From: Streptomyces dengpaensis
Lineage (GTDB): Bacteria > Actinomycetota > Actinomycetes > Streptomycetales > Streptomycetaceae
Direction of reading: 5' to 3'
NCBI RefSeq assembly: GCF_002946835.1
Contig: NZ_CP026652.1
Location: 6,572,001 to 6,636,000, forward strand
Length of the DNA: 64,000 bases
Part shown: piece by piece, positions 27,964-35,358 of the stretch
Position numbering within the stretch: position 1 is the first letter of the stretch
Layout: every line of letters starts with the position of its first letter
Notes under the pieces: generated by a model
Told to the model about the DNA's origin: nothing
Databases searched by the model: none
Seen by the model: only the letters and a program-made list of their open reading frames with translations
Program-made: the position numbers and the translations under genes

Positions 27964-28917
27964 TTACGGCTGCACCCGTACCCACACCGGCGCATGGTCC
28001 GACCCCTCCGCCCCGCGCCGCTCGCCCGGGTCCGCACCCACCGACGGCAGGAGCGGCTGCTCCGTGCCGGGCAGTCCGGTGCCCGCGGCGGTCACACGGT
28101 GGACCAGGCGATGGCTGACCAGGATGTGGTCGATCAGTTCGTGGCGCCCCGAGTTGATGCGGGAGAAGCGCTGGTCGGCCGGGATGAGCGGGGCCACGTT
28201 CCACAGGCGCGTCGCGTCGCCCGAGTCGGGATTGTCGTACCCCGGCGTGCCGATCTCGGAGCCGGGCGGGCCGAGCAGGATCTGGGTGGTCGCGGCCCGC
28301 ACCTCGTCGTTGAGGTCGCCGAGCACCGCCACGTCGCGGGTACGACCCTCACCGGCCAGGAGGTCGTCGGCCAGCGCGCGCAGCGCCGTCGCCTCGGCGG
28401 CCCGCCGGTACAGGGCGTACGCGCCGTAGCGGGCCCGCTCGCCCTCGTCGCGCGGTTGGAAGCGCCCGCCGGGGTAGGACAGCAGCTTCGACTTGAGGTG
28501 GCAGACCGCCACCTTGAGCGTCAGGGCGCGGGTGGCTATCTCCACCGCCAGGAAGCCGCGGCCCGCGCGTGACACGGTGGCACCGGTGTCGTCGGCCTGG
28601 ACGGGGCGCAGCAGTTCGTGGAAGGCATGGGTATCGGCGAGCACCTGCGGGACGACGCGGCTGAGGAAGCCGACCCTGATCCCGCGGTCGTCCGGGTGAG
28701 CGGAGAGCGTGACCTGCCAGTCACCGTCCAGCATTCCGGCCAGGTCCGCGAGCGCGTCCGGGTCCCCGACCTCCTGCACGCCCAGCAGTGTCGGGTCGAG
28801 TTCGGTGATGACGGCGGCCAGGGCGGCGAGCTTCGTCTCGTACGCGGCCTTGTCCTTCGGCCCGAAGGGGCCGCCGGGCCGGTACAGGTTCTCCAGGTTC
28901 CAGGTGCCGAGCAGCAT
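27964..28917 (-). CDS. endonuclease/exonuclease/phosphatase family protein
   Basis: A 317-aa enzyme of the DNase I-like EEP superfamily. Motifs are LGTWNLENLYRP (metal Asn), LGVQEVGDPDAL (metal Glu), HLKSKLLSYPGG, VLGDLNDE (catalytic Asp/Asn), IDHILVS and GSDHAPVW (terminal His). Substrate could be nucleic acid or a phosphoester. ATG 28917 has GGAAGGAG upstream. Its 3' end directly abuts the truncated FUSC gene. Confidence 0.88.
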   Translation of the reverse strand: MLLGTWNLENLYRPGGPFGPKDKAAYETKLAALAAVITELDPTLLGVQEVGDPDALADLAGMLDGDWQVTLSAHPDDRGIRVGFLSRVVPQVLADTHAFHELLRPVQADDTGATVSRAGRGFLAVEIATRALTLKVAVCHLKSKLLSYPGGRFQPRDEGERARYGAYALYRRAAEATALRALADDLLAGEGRTRDVAVLGDLNDEVRAATTQILLGPPGSEIGTPGYDNPDSGDATRLWNVAPLIPADQRFSRINSGRHELIDHILVSHRLVHRVTAAGTGLPGTEQPLLPSVGADPGERRGAEGSDHAPVWVRVQP

Positions 28918-29083
28918 GCCGGCTCCTTCCAGAAGGCGCCCGATGCGCACTGAGCAGGGTGAGTTGGGCTGTCGCGTACTGCCGTGACGCCAGGGTGCCC
29001 CCGGCAGCGGTCCTGCGACAGGGCTGGGACCGGATGCGCGATTCACATCCTCCTGCGGTACGACACCGCCGTACCGTGACGCC

Positions 29084-29691
29084 ATGACGCAGTCTCCCGC
29101 TGATCTCATCATCACCGGATGCACGGCCCTCGTACACGACGAGCAGGAGCGGATCGCGTTCGTCGAGGACGCCACGATCGTCGTACGGGGAGGGGTCATC
29201 GAGTCGGTCACCAGGGACGGGGGCCGCGCTCAGGACCGGGCGGTCACCAGGGACGGGGACAATTCGGGCCAGGACGCCGTCGAACGCATCGACGCCCGCG
29301 GTCAGCTGGCGATGCCCGGCCTGATCAACTGCCACACCCACTCACCGATGGTCGCCCTGCGCGGCATCGCCGAGGACCTGCCCGCCGAGGAATGGTTCAA
29401 CGACTTCATCTGGCCCATCGAGTCCAACCTCACGGAGAAGGACGTGGAGTTGGGCGCGCGGCTCGCCTGCGCCGAGATGATCCGCGGTGGGGTCACCTGC
29501 TTCGCCGACCACTATTTCTCGATGGACACCGTCGCCGCCGTGACGGCCGAGAGCGGGCTGGACGGATCCTGATGCGCGACCGCGAGCTTCTCCCCCTCGA
29601 TCTCCCGGCCACCGTACGAGAGTTGGATCAGCGGCTGCCCGCACTCGTCGACCGCAGCCACGGCAAGCGGATCCAGGAGTACGACACGTGA
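29084..29691 (+). pseudogene. amidohydrolase with large internal deletion
   Basis: The N-terminal 160 codons (ADLIITGCTALVHDEQERIA, LAMPGLINCHTHSPMVALRG, EMIRGGVTCFADHYFS) are those of a TrzN/SAH-deaminase-type amidohydrolase, including the metal-binding HTH. Near 29565 the sequence jumps, out of frame, to what reads as the protein's C-terminus: ILMRDRELLPLDLPATVREL then RSHGKRIQEYDT, stop 29691. Roughly 250-300 residues with the remaining metal ligands are missing. Confidence 0.8.
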
Positions 29692-29816
29692 TCCACTCTG
29701 GCCGGGCTGATGACGCGCTGAAAATATCGAGGCGATAAAAAATCTCTGCGATCCACCGATGAGTTCTGCTCCTCCCCTCGGTCCACCCCCAGAAGGCAAT
29801 TCTGTAGGAGGAGCCC

Positions 29817-30503
29817 ATGACGCTTCCGCAGATCGTTTCGCGCGAGGAGTGGCGCGCGGCGCGCGAGGCACTGCTGGCAAAGGAGAAGGCCGCCACGCGC
29901 GCGCGTGACGCGCTCAATGCCGAGCGGCGCGGGCTGCCGATGGTCGAGATCGACAAGGAGTACCTGTTCGAGGGCGGCGACGGGAAGGCGACGCTGCTCG
30001 ACCTCTTCCGGGGACGGCACCAACTCGTCGTCTACCACTTTATGTTCGCGCCCGAGTGGGACGCGGGCTGCCGCAGCTGCTCGGCGTTCCTCGACCAGAT
30101 CGGGCACCTCGCTCATCTGTGGGCCCGCAGCACGGAGTTCGCCGCCGTGTCCCGGGCGCCGTACACGAAGATCCTGCCGTTCAAGGCCCGCATGGGCTGG
30201 ACGGTGCCCTGGTACTCGTCGTACGACAACGACTTCAGCTACGACTTCGAGGCGTCCTTCGCCGGCGACGAGCCCTACGAGCGCCCCGGACTGAGCTGTT
30301 TCCTGCGGGACCGCGACCGTGTCTGCCACACGTACTCCACCTACGAGCGCGGCCTCGACGGAATCGGCTCGACAACCAGCCTCCTCGACCTCACCGCGCT
30401 GGGACGGCAGGAGGAGTGGGAGGAGCCCAAGGGGCGCGCGTCCGCGCTGGGGGCGCCCGCGGGCAGCGAGCGCATCCGGTACCACGACGAGTACGAGGAC
30501 TGA
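29817..30503 (+). CDS. DUF899 thioredoxin-fold protein
   Basis: A 228-aa protein of DUF899 (thioredoxin-like): MTLPQIVSREEWRAAREALL, LFRGRHQLVVYHFMFAPEW, CRSCSAFLDQIGHLAHL, ILPFKARMGWTVPWYSSYDN, and LSCFLRDRDRVCHTYSTYER. The CxxC occupies the thioredoxin-like position. Function not established. AGGAGG occurs 8 nt before the ATG. Confidence 0.9.
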   Translation: MTLPQIVSREEWRAAREALLAKEKAATRARDALNAERRGLPMVEIDKEYLFEGGDGKATLLDLFRGRHQLVVYHFMFAPEWDAGCRSCSAFLDQIGHLAHLWARSTEFAAVSRAPYTKILPFKARMGWTVPWYSSYDNDFSYDFEASFAGDEPYERPGLSCFLRDRDRVCHTYSTYERGLDGIGSTTSLLDLTALGRQEEWEEPKGRASALGAPAGSERIRYHDEYED

Positions 30504-30579
30504 GAGTTCCTTTACGGGGACTGCACGTTCCCTTGGGATGGGGCGTTCCCTTACGAGGGCTGAGAGTTCCCTCACCTCG
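30502..30579. repeat. degenerate repeats after the DUF899 gene
   Basis: Three or four imperfect units sharing GTTCCCTTACG and TGAGAGTTCC lie directly downstream of the stop codon. They are too diverged for a clear unit length. Confidence 0.4.
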
Positions 30580-30698
30580 GGTTCGCGGCCAAGTGTCGGG
30601 TACGTCTCAGTACCGTCACTTCGCGAGCCGTTCACCCCCTGGAAGGCGTTTAACTCTGTGAGAGCAGCACGAGAGGCTGCGCTACATGGAGGTGCAGG

Positions 30699-30872
30699 GT
30701 GAACGGGCGAACGGTGCTGGAGCGCTTCCCCGCCGGTGGGCCGCGCGGGTCCTGGCCCGCGGAGGAGTTCGCACAGGCGCGCCGCCAGGAGGGCGAGGCC
30801 GCCGAGGTCGTCATGGATCTGACCACGGACGCGTTCTTGGTGATCGTACGAGGTGTCGACGCCGTCGAGTGA
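30699..30872 (+). CDS. 57-aa hypothetical protein
   Basis: GTG 30699 is preceded by GGAGG at a 6-nt distance and follows a plausible -10 (TTTAACTCT at 30648). The product is soluble and acidic (MNGRTVLERFPAGGPRGSWP then EGEAAEVVMDLTTDAFLVIV). No motif is recognised. Good ribosome site and Streptomyces-like codon use support a real small gene. Confidence 0.6.
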   Translation: MNGRTVLERFPAGGPRGSWPAEEFAQARRQEGEAAEVVMDLTTDAFLVIVRGVDAVE

Positions 30873-31005
30873 GCCGAGTTGCCGACGTGCAGACCGGCCG
30901 ACGTGCCCATGCCGCGAGCCATGGCTTCCCGAGCCGGTCGGCGGTCCGCGGATCAGTTGGCCTCGTCGGACGGGTGGGCCTGGCCGGCGTCGTCGGACTG
31001 GTGGC

Positions 31006-31260
31006 CTAGCCGGCCTCCCCGGTCGGGACCTTGGACGTGAACTGCTCCGCCTGCAGTGAGTACAGCTCCGCGTAGATGCCCCCCGAGGCCAGGAGTTCGT
31101 CCGGAGTCCCGGACTCCACGAGGCGGCCCTGGTCGAGGACGTGCACGAGATCGGCGTGGCGTACGGACGCCAGCCGGTGCGTGATGAGGATGACCGTCTG
31201 GCCGGTACCCGCCAGTGCCCTGATCTTCTCGAAGACCTCCAGCTCGGCCCGGGCGTCCAC
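31006..31260 (-). pseudogene. ABC half-transporter, C-terminal remnant
   Basis: Reading leftward, (L)DARAELEVFEKIRALAGTG, TVILITHRLASVRHADLVHV (switch His) and LDQGRLVESGTPDELLASGG are the end of an ABC-transporter nucleotide-binding domain. Everything before the D-loop is missing; homology starts abruptly at 31260. Its probable N-terminal part lies at 31990-32368. Confidence 0.85.
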
Positions 31261-31392
31261 CTTTATCTATAGCTGTCAGGTATCTGTCCGCGTCGGTTGG
31301 CACGGCTGCCCCCAGGCACGTTAGGCACGACCCCGGTCAGCAGGTAGAAAATTGGTTGAGCCTCGGGTGATCATGTGGCAGGCTCGCCAGCC

Positions 31393-31476
31393 TTGACCGG
31401 GATCACCAAGTTGCACGACGACGGGGTGGACATCGATGCATCCCTGGTGGCGCGTCTGCTCTCCACGCGGCGATGA
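31393..31476 (+). pseudogene. possible aminoglycoside phosphotransferase N-terminal scrap
   Basis: Twenty-seven codons, LTGITKLHDDGVDIDASLVA then RLLS, resemble the first residues of APH-family proteins and then stop at TGA 31474. No kinase domain follows. Confidence 0.35.
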
Positions 31477-31512
31477 CATCCGGGGTTTCGGTGAACAGCA
31501 CGTGGAGGGCTG

Positions 31513-31941
31513 ATGGCATCGATCAAGCAGTTCCAAGTCACCTTCGACTGCGCAGAACCTGAGCGCCTCGCTCGTTTCTGGTGCGAGGTGTTGGGGTACG
31601 TCGTACCGCCGCCACCGGAGGGGTTTGCCACTTGGGACGATTTCAAGCGCTCGCAGCCACCTGAGCAGCGGGATTCATGGTTCGCCTGCAGTGATCCCTC
31701 AGGTGTGGGCCCGCGACTGTACTTCCAGCGCGTCCCCGAAGGGAAGGCCGCCAAGAACCGGCTGCATCTTGACGTGCGGGTCGGCACCGGACTCGTAGGT
31801 AAAGAGCGCCTCGCCGCACTTGAGGCCGAATGCGCACGACTGGTCCCGCTCGGCGCGGTACACGTGCGAACGCTGTATGACGGCAATGATTCGTGCATCC
31901 CGATGCAGGACATCGAGGGCAACGAGTTTTGTATCGACTGA
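31513..31941 (+). CDS. VOC family protein
   Basis: A 142-aa two-module vicinal-oxygen-chelate protein: QFQVTFDCAEPERLARFWC, LGYVVPPPPEGFATWDDF, GPRLYFQRVPEGKAAKNRLH, DIEGNEFCID. This layout (glyoxalase-like type 6) is found in small dioxygenase/resistance-like proteins; substrate unknown. It looks intact and its codons are less biased (GCT, CGT, TGT, TTG). It sits inside the segment that replaces the middle of an ABC-transporter gene, so it was probably acquired or rearranged there. Confidence 0.85.
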   Translation: MASIKQFQVTFDCAEPERLARFWCEVLGYVVPPPPEGFATWDDFKRSQPPEQRDSWFACSDPSGVGPRLYFQRVPEGKAAKNRLHLDVRVGTGLVGKERLAALEAECARLVPLGAVHVRTLYDGNDSCIPMQDIEGNEFCID

Positions 31942-31989
31942 GGGGCCGCGAACGCGTCCTCGTTCTGTCCCCATGGGCCAGGACGAAGA

Positions 31990-32368
31990 ACCGCCCCCGA
32001 CCTCAGGGGAGCAGCGCGGGGTGCAGCACCGTCAGGACGCCGGCCGCCGCGCAGCCGGCCCCCGACCGGGCCGCTCGTCATCAGCTGCCCGAGGACGCTG
32101 TTGACCGCCAGCAGGCTGACTGCCTGGGCTCCGCCGCGGGCCACCTCGGCGGCCAGCACGACACGGGCGGCGGGCGGTCCGCCTTCCAGGCCCGGCGGAA
32201 ACTGGACGCGAGCAGCGACGGCAGCCGCCTCACCATCGCGCGGAAGTTCAACTCCATGAACGTGTCGGCGTGTTGGGACCGGCCCATGTCGTAGCGGAGT
32301 TGGCCGCCGAAGAGCAGGAACTCGGAGTCGGACGGCGCCGGCCGGTCGTCGCTGTGCTTCTTTGCCAC
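31990..32368 (-). pseudogene. ABC half-transporter, N-terminal remnant
   Basis: From GTG 32368, behind GGGGGAGG, it reads EFLLFGGQLRYDMGRSQHAD, TFMELNFRAMVRRLPSLLAS, then after a one-base loss near 32182 VLAAEVARGGAQAVSLLAVN and SVLGQLMTSG. This is the N-terminal part of an ABC half-transporter; the membrane domain and most of the ATPase domain are gone. A second frameshift occurs near 32050. Confidence 0.78.
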
Positions 32369-32536
32369 CCGTGGCCTCCCCCGATATCCGACAGCGGACG
32401 AACGATGCACTCCCCAGGAATGCAGTCCTCCACCCCTGCCGGCAAAGAGTTTGCGCCGGACCGTCACACTTCGGACATCGGTGGATTGTCGGGGGTCCTA
32501 CGGCGACCCGTGGTCAGGGTCTGCACCAGGGCCTGC

Positions 32537-32992
32537 TCACGCACTGATCGGACGCGTCCAGGAGGGTGTCGCACCGGTGACCCGGCACAGGGCCAGATAG
32601 AGCGGGATCGGCGGGGTGTACGGAAGGGTGCCGGCCGGTTTGTAGATGAGCCCGGGTGCGCCGGACGCGTCGGGTGCCTCCGGTACCAACGCCCCCGTGG
32701 CGTAGTGCGCGGGTGCCGGCCACTCCAGGGCGACATCGGAGTCGGAGGGCACGATCCACCACCAGTGCGCCCTGTCGGCGTAGACGCAGCCCACGCGGGG
32801 CAGTCGCGGCAGCAGTATCGGCCCGAACCGGGCGGGCACCGACACCGCGTCACAGCCCAGCGGTACGGTCATGCCCTCGGGTACGAGGAGACGCCTCAGC
32901 GGCCCCGGCATCCGCTGGTCGCGCTTCAGGCGGACCAGCGTGTCCAGGCTCAGGACCTGCCTTCCGGGCCCCGCCGCCGACGTACCCCTCAC
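32537..32992 (-). CDS. conserved hypothetical protein coupled to an anti-sigma-like gene
   Basis: A 151-aa protein starting at a GTG that overlaps the stop of the upstream ATP-binding protein gene (GTGTGA), implying translational coupling. Sequence includes VLSLDTLVRLKRDQRMPGPL, VGCVYADRAHWWWIVPSDSD and PYTPPIPLYLALCRVTGATP. No transmembrane segment or known domain is seen. I recall similar proteins next to RsbW-like proteins in Streptomyces. Function unknown. Confidence 0.7.
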   Translation of the reverse strand: MRGTSAAGPGRQVLSLDTLVRLKRDQRMPGPLRRLLVPEGMTVPLGCDAVSVPARFGPILLPRLPRVGCVYADRAHWWWIVPSDSDVALEWPAPAHYATGALVPEAPDASGAPGLIYKPAGTLPYTPPIPLYLALCRVTGATPSWTRPISA

Positions 32993-33792
32993 ACCCTCCC
33001 CCAATCTCGGCTCCGCTCGATCGGGGGGACCCCCATGCTCCCCGTTCCCCAGGACGCTTCCGTCCCGGCGCCCCGGCCGTCGGCCGGTGGCTTCTTCGCG
33101 CTCCAGCCCAGGTCCGAGCGGGCCGCCGTCCAGCCCTGGTCCGAACGGGCCGCCGTCCAGCCCTGGTCCGAACGGGCTGCCGTCCAGCCCTGGTCCGAAC
33201 GGGCTGCCGTCCAGCCCTGGTCCGACCGGGCTTGGGTGCCCGCGTCGGGCCCGTCGGGGGTGTGGTGCCCGTCCGGGGTGCGGTGCCGGTCCGCGGTGCG
33301 TTCTGGCTCCGCGGTGCGCTCCAGCTCCGCCCAGACCAGCAGGCCCTGCCCGGTGTCCTGGACTCCCCAGGCCCGGGACACGGCCGCGACGAGGAGCAGT
33401 CCCCTCCCGTGCTCCTCCTCGGGCCGCTGCGGCGAGGGGCAGGGCCCACCAGGGGCGCAACCCTCGTCCCGCACGGCTATCCGCACCACCTCGTCGCCGT
33501 CGTGCAGTTCGCACACGACGTGCTCGCCGGTGGTGTGCACGATCGCGTTGGTGACCAGCTCGGAGATGACGAGGGCCGCTGTGTCGCAGGTGTCCTCGCA
33601 CACAGCCCATCCGGACAGCCGGGAACGTGCCAGGCGTCTTGCCAGGGCCACGGAGCCCGGGTGTGCGGCGAGCTCGAAGCGGAACCGGCGCTCGGCGGCC
33701 GCGCCGGGGCGGGGCCCTGCGGCGGCACGGAGACCGAGCCGGTCTACGGCGGCGTCTGTTCCTAACGGCGCGGACGGAATCACGCTTGCCAC
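32989..33792 (-). CDS. RsbW/HATPase-type anti-sigma-like ATP-binding protein
   Basis: A 267-aa protein. The N-terminal half has Bergerat-fold motifs: LVISELVTNAIVHT (N box), VRIAVRDEGCAP (G1-like), and EEEHGRGLLLVAAVSRAWGV (G2). This is the RsbW-like kinase fold typical of the AbaA/WhiJ clusters of Streptomyces. The C-terminal tail is Asp/Arg/Gly-rich and contains four 9-aa repeats ARSDQGWTA. GTG 33792 is chosen over TTG 33819 on codon preference. It is divergent from the XRE gene and coupled to the 151-aa protein gene. Confidence 0.85.
   Translation of the reverse strand: MASVIPSAPLGTDAAVDRLGLRAAAGPRPGAAAERRFRFELAAHPGSVALARRLARSRLSGWAVCEDTCDTAALVISELVTNAIVHTTGEHVVCELHDGDEVVRIAVRDEGCAPGGPCPSPQRPEEEHGRGLLLVAAVSRAWGVQDTGQGLLVWAELERTAEPERTADRHRTPDGHHTPDGPDAGTQARSDQGWTAARSDQGWTAARSDQGWTAARSDQGWTAARSDLGWSAKKPPADGRGAGTEASWGTGSMGVPPIERSRDWGRV
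33107..33229. repeat. 27-bp (9-codon) repeat in the anti-sigma-like gene tail
   Basis: CCGTCCAGCCCTGGTCCGAA... recurs at 27-bp spacing four times with one partial diverged copy at each end. It is in frame and encodes ARSDQGWTA. Near-identity of units suggests active expansion or contraction. Confidence 0.9.
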
Positions 33793-33821
33793 TATCGCCC
33801 CGCCGTGAACACTTGGCAAGA

Positions 33822-33853
33822 GTCACTCTGAAAAGTGCAGAGTGCCATGTGAC
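33822..33853. promoter_or_regulatory. inverted-repeat operator candidate between divergent regulators
   Basis: CACTCTG (33824-33830) pairs with CAGAGTG (33838-33844) across AAAAGTG, flanked by an outer GTCAC/GTGAC pair (33822-33826, 33849-33853). It lies in the 202-bp divergent gap between the anti-sigma-like gene and the XRE gene, the expected place for autoregulation by the XRE-DUF5753 protein. Confidence 0.5.
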
Positions 33854-33994
33854 TTCGCGAGGGCCCGTGGCACACTGCTCGCAACAGCACGCCGAGCGGC
33901 GCCAGTTGGGAACGTCGATGAGACTCCGAACGGCGCCGCCAGGGCTGCCCGGACACGGCTGTCCCGTCCGGTCAGGACTCAGTGGAGGTAGGAC

Positions 33995-34855
33995 GTGAGC
34001 GAACCGCGGTCCGCGCCGACGGTCGGTCAGGTCGTCCTCGGGCGGCGCCTGCTGGACCTGCGGGAACGCGCGGGTCTCAGGCGTGAGGAGGCTGCGCGCA
34101 TCCTGCGCGTCGCGCCCGCCACGGTCCGTCGTATGGAGATGGCCGAGGTCTCCCTCAAAATCCCGTACCTGCAGCTCTTGCTGAAGTCGTACGGCGTCAG
34201 CGACGAGGAGGCCGAGGCCTTCGTCCAACTGGCCGAGGAGGCCAACAAGCCCGGCTGGTGGCAGCGGTTCCACGACGTCCTGCCGGGCTGGTTCTCCATG
34301 CACGTCAGCCTGGAGGGTGCGGCCGCCCTGATCCGCTCGTACGAACCCCACTTCGTGCCGGGACTGCTGCAGACCGAGGAGTACGCGCGTGGCGTCCTGA
34401 AGGCGGGCGCCATCGCCCAGACCAGGCCCGAGGACATCGAGCGTCATGTGGCGCTGCGCATGCAGCGCCAGGAGCTGGTCACTCGTGAGGACGCACCCCG
34501 TATCTGGGCCGTGATGGACGAGACGGCCCTGCGCCGCCCCCTCGGCGGCCCCGAGGTGATGCGCGCCCAGATCGACAGACTGCTCGAAGCCGCGAAGCTG
34601 CCCAACGTGACGCTGCAGGTGATCCCGTTCTCCTCGGGTCCGCATCCCGGCACGTACGGGCCCTTCGTGCTGTTCCGCTTTGCCGTGCCGGAGCTCCCGG
34701 ACATGGTCTACAGCGAGTACCTGACCGGCGCGGTCTACCTGGACGCGCGCTCAGAGGTGGCGACACATCTCGAGGTCATGGACCGCATGGCGGCGCAAGC
34801 CGCTACAGCACATCGCACGAAGGAGATCCTGCTGGATCTCCGCAAGGAGCTGTGA
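33995..34855 (+). CDS. XRE-family regulator with DUF5753 domain (WhiJ-like)
   Basis: A 286-aa protein from GTG 33995. A helix-turn-helix occupies residues 9-70 (LGRRLLDLRERAGLRREEAA, RILRVAPATVRRMEMAEVSL). A DUF5753 domain covers about 95-275 (YEPHFVPGLLQTEEYARGVL, VMDETALRRPLGGPEVMRAQ, VTLQVIPFSSGPHPGTYGPF). WhiJ and its paralogues have this architecture and pair with DUF397 proteins to control development and antibiotic synthesis. The DUF397 gene follows with the stop and ATG directly adjacent. Confidence 0.93.
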   Translation: MSEPRSAPTVGQVVLGRRLLDLRERAGLRREEAARILRVAPATVRRMEMAEVSLKIPYLQLLLKSYGVSDEEAEAFVQLAEEANKPGWWQRFHDVLPGWFSMHVSLEGAAALIRSYEPHFVPGLLQTEEYARGVLKAGAIAQTRPEDIERHVALRMQRQELVTREDAPRIWAVMDETALRRPLGGPEVMRAQIDRLLEAAKLPNVTLQVIPFSSGPHPGTYGPFVLFRFAVPELPDMVYSEYLTGAVYLDARSEVATHLEVMDRMAAQAATAHRTKEILLDLRKEL

Positions 34856-35119
34856 ATGGAACGCATCAAGCCGCGGATACGCCCCGTGCGCATCTACAAC
34901 GGAATGCCCGCCCGCGACCTGGGCAACGAGGGCTGGCACAAGCCGTGGAGCGGCGGAAACGGCGGCAACTGCCTGGAGGCGATGAAGCTCGCCGACGGGC
35001 GCATCGCGGTCCGCCAGTCGGCGGACCCGGACGGCCCCGCCCTGATCTACACACCCGGCGAGATAACCGCGTTCATCCAGGGCGCGAAGGCGGGGGAGGC
35101 GGACTTCCTTCTCTCCTGA
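34856..35119 (+). CDS. DUF397 small regulator
   Basis: An 87-aa DUF397 protein: YNGMPARDLGNEGWHKPWSG, GGNCLEAMKLADGRIAVRQS, PALIYTPGEITAFIQGAKAG, DFLLS. Its ATG immediately follows the TGA of the XRE gene, so translation is coupled. In WhiJ-type pairs the DUF397 protein modulates the DNA-binding partner. The N-terminal basic extension (MERIKPRIRPVRI) is longer than in most relatives. Confidence 0.92.
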   Translation: MERIKPRIRPVRIYNGMPARDLGNEGWHKPWSGGNGGNCLEAMKLADGRIAVRQSADPDGPALIYTPGEITAFIQGAKAGEADFLLS

Positions 35120-35204
35120 CCCACTTGAGTCTGTGTTTCTTCTTGAACTCTGTGAACACCCCTAATGTGACGCTGAATTGAAAACATTGGACACGTACCG
35201 CGCT

Positions 35205-35281
35205 GGGCGCGCCGGCGCCCGACAGCCCTCCGGCGAGGGCGCGCCTCCCCACCACAACGCCCCTCGGTGACCGACGGGGCG
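35205..35281. terminator. hairpins between convergent DUF397 and MocR genes
   Basis: A 6-bp stem GGGCGC/GCGCCC (35205-35220) and a 10-bp stem CGCCCC.TCGG/CCGACGGGGCG with one bulge (35259-35281). They sit in the 35120-35358 gap, whose first 75 bp are unusually A/T-rich for the window. Confidence 0.4.
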
Positions 35282-35358
35282 ATGTGTGCCGTCGGCCGGG
35301 TGAGCGGCGTTGCGTGCCGTCAGCCGGCCGGGTTGCAGCGTCAGCCCGGCCGGAGCCG

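Noticed and set aside
31261..31990. Insertion sequence disrupting the ABC transporter
   Set aside because: No transposase, terminal inverted repeats or target-site duplication could be found at the edges.
33107..33229. Possible CRISPR-like spacing
   Set aside because: Repeats are contiguous, in frame and part of a coding tail.
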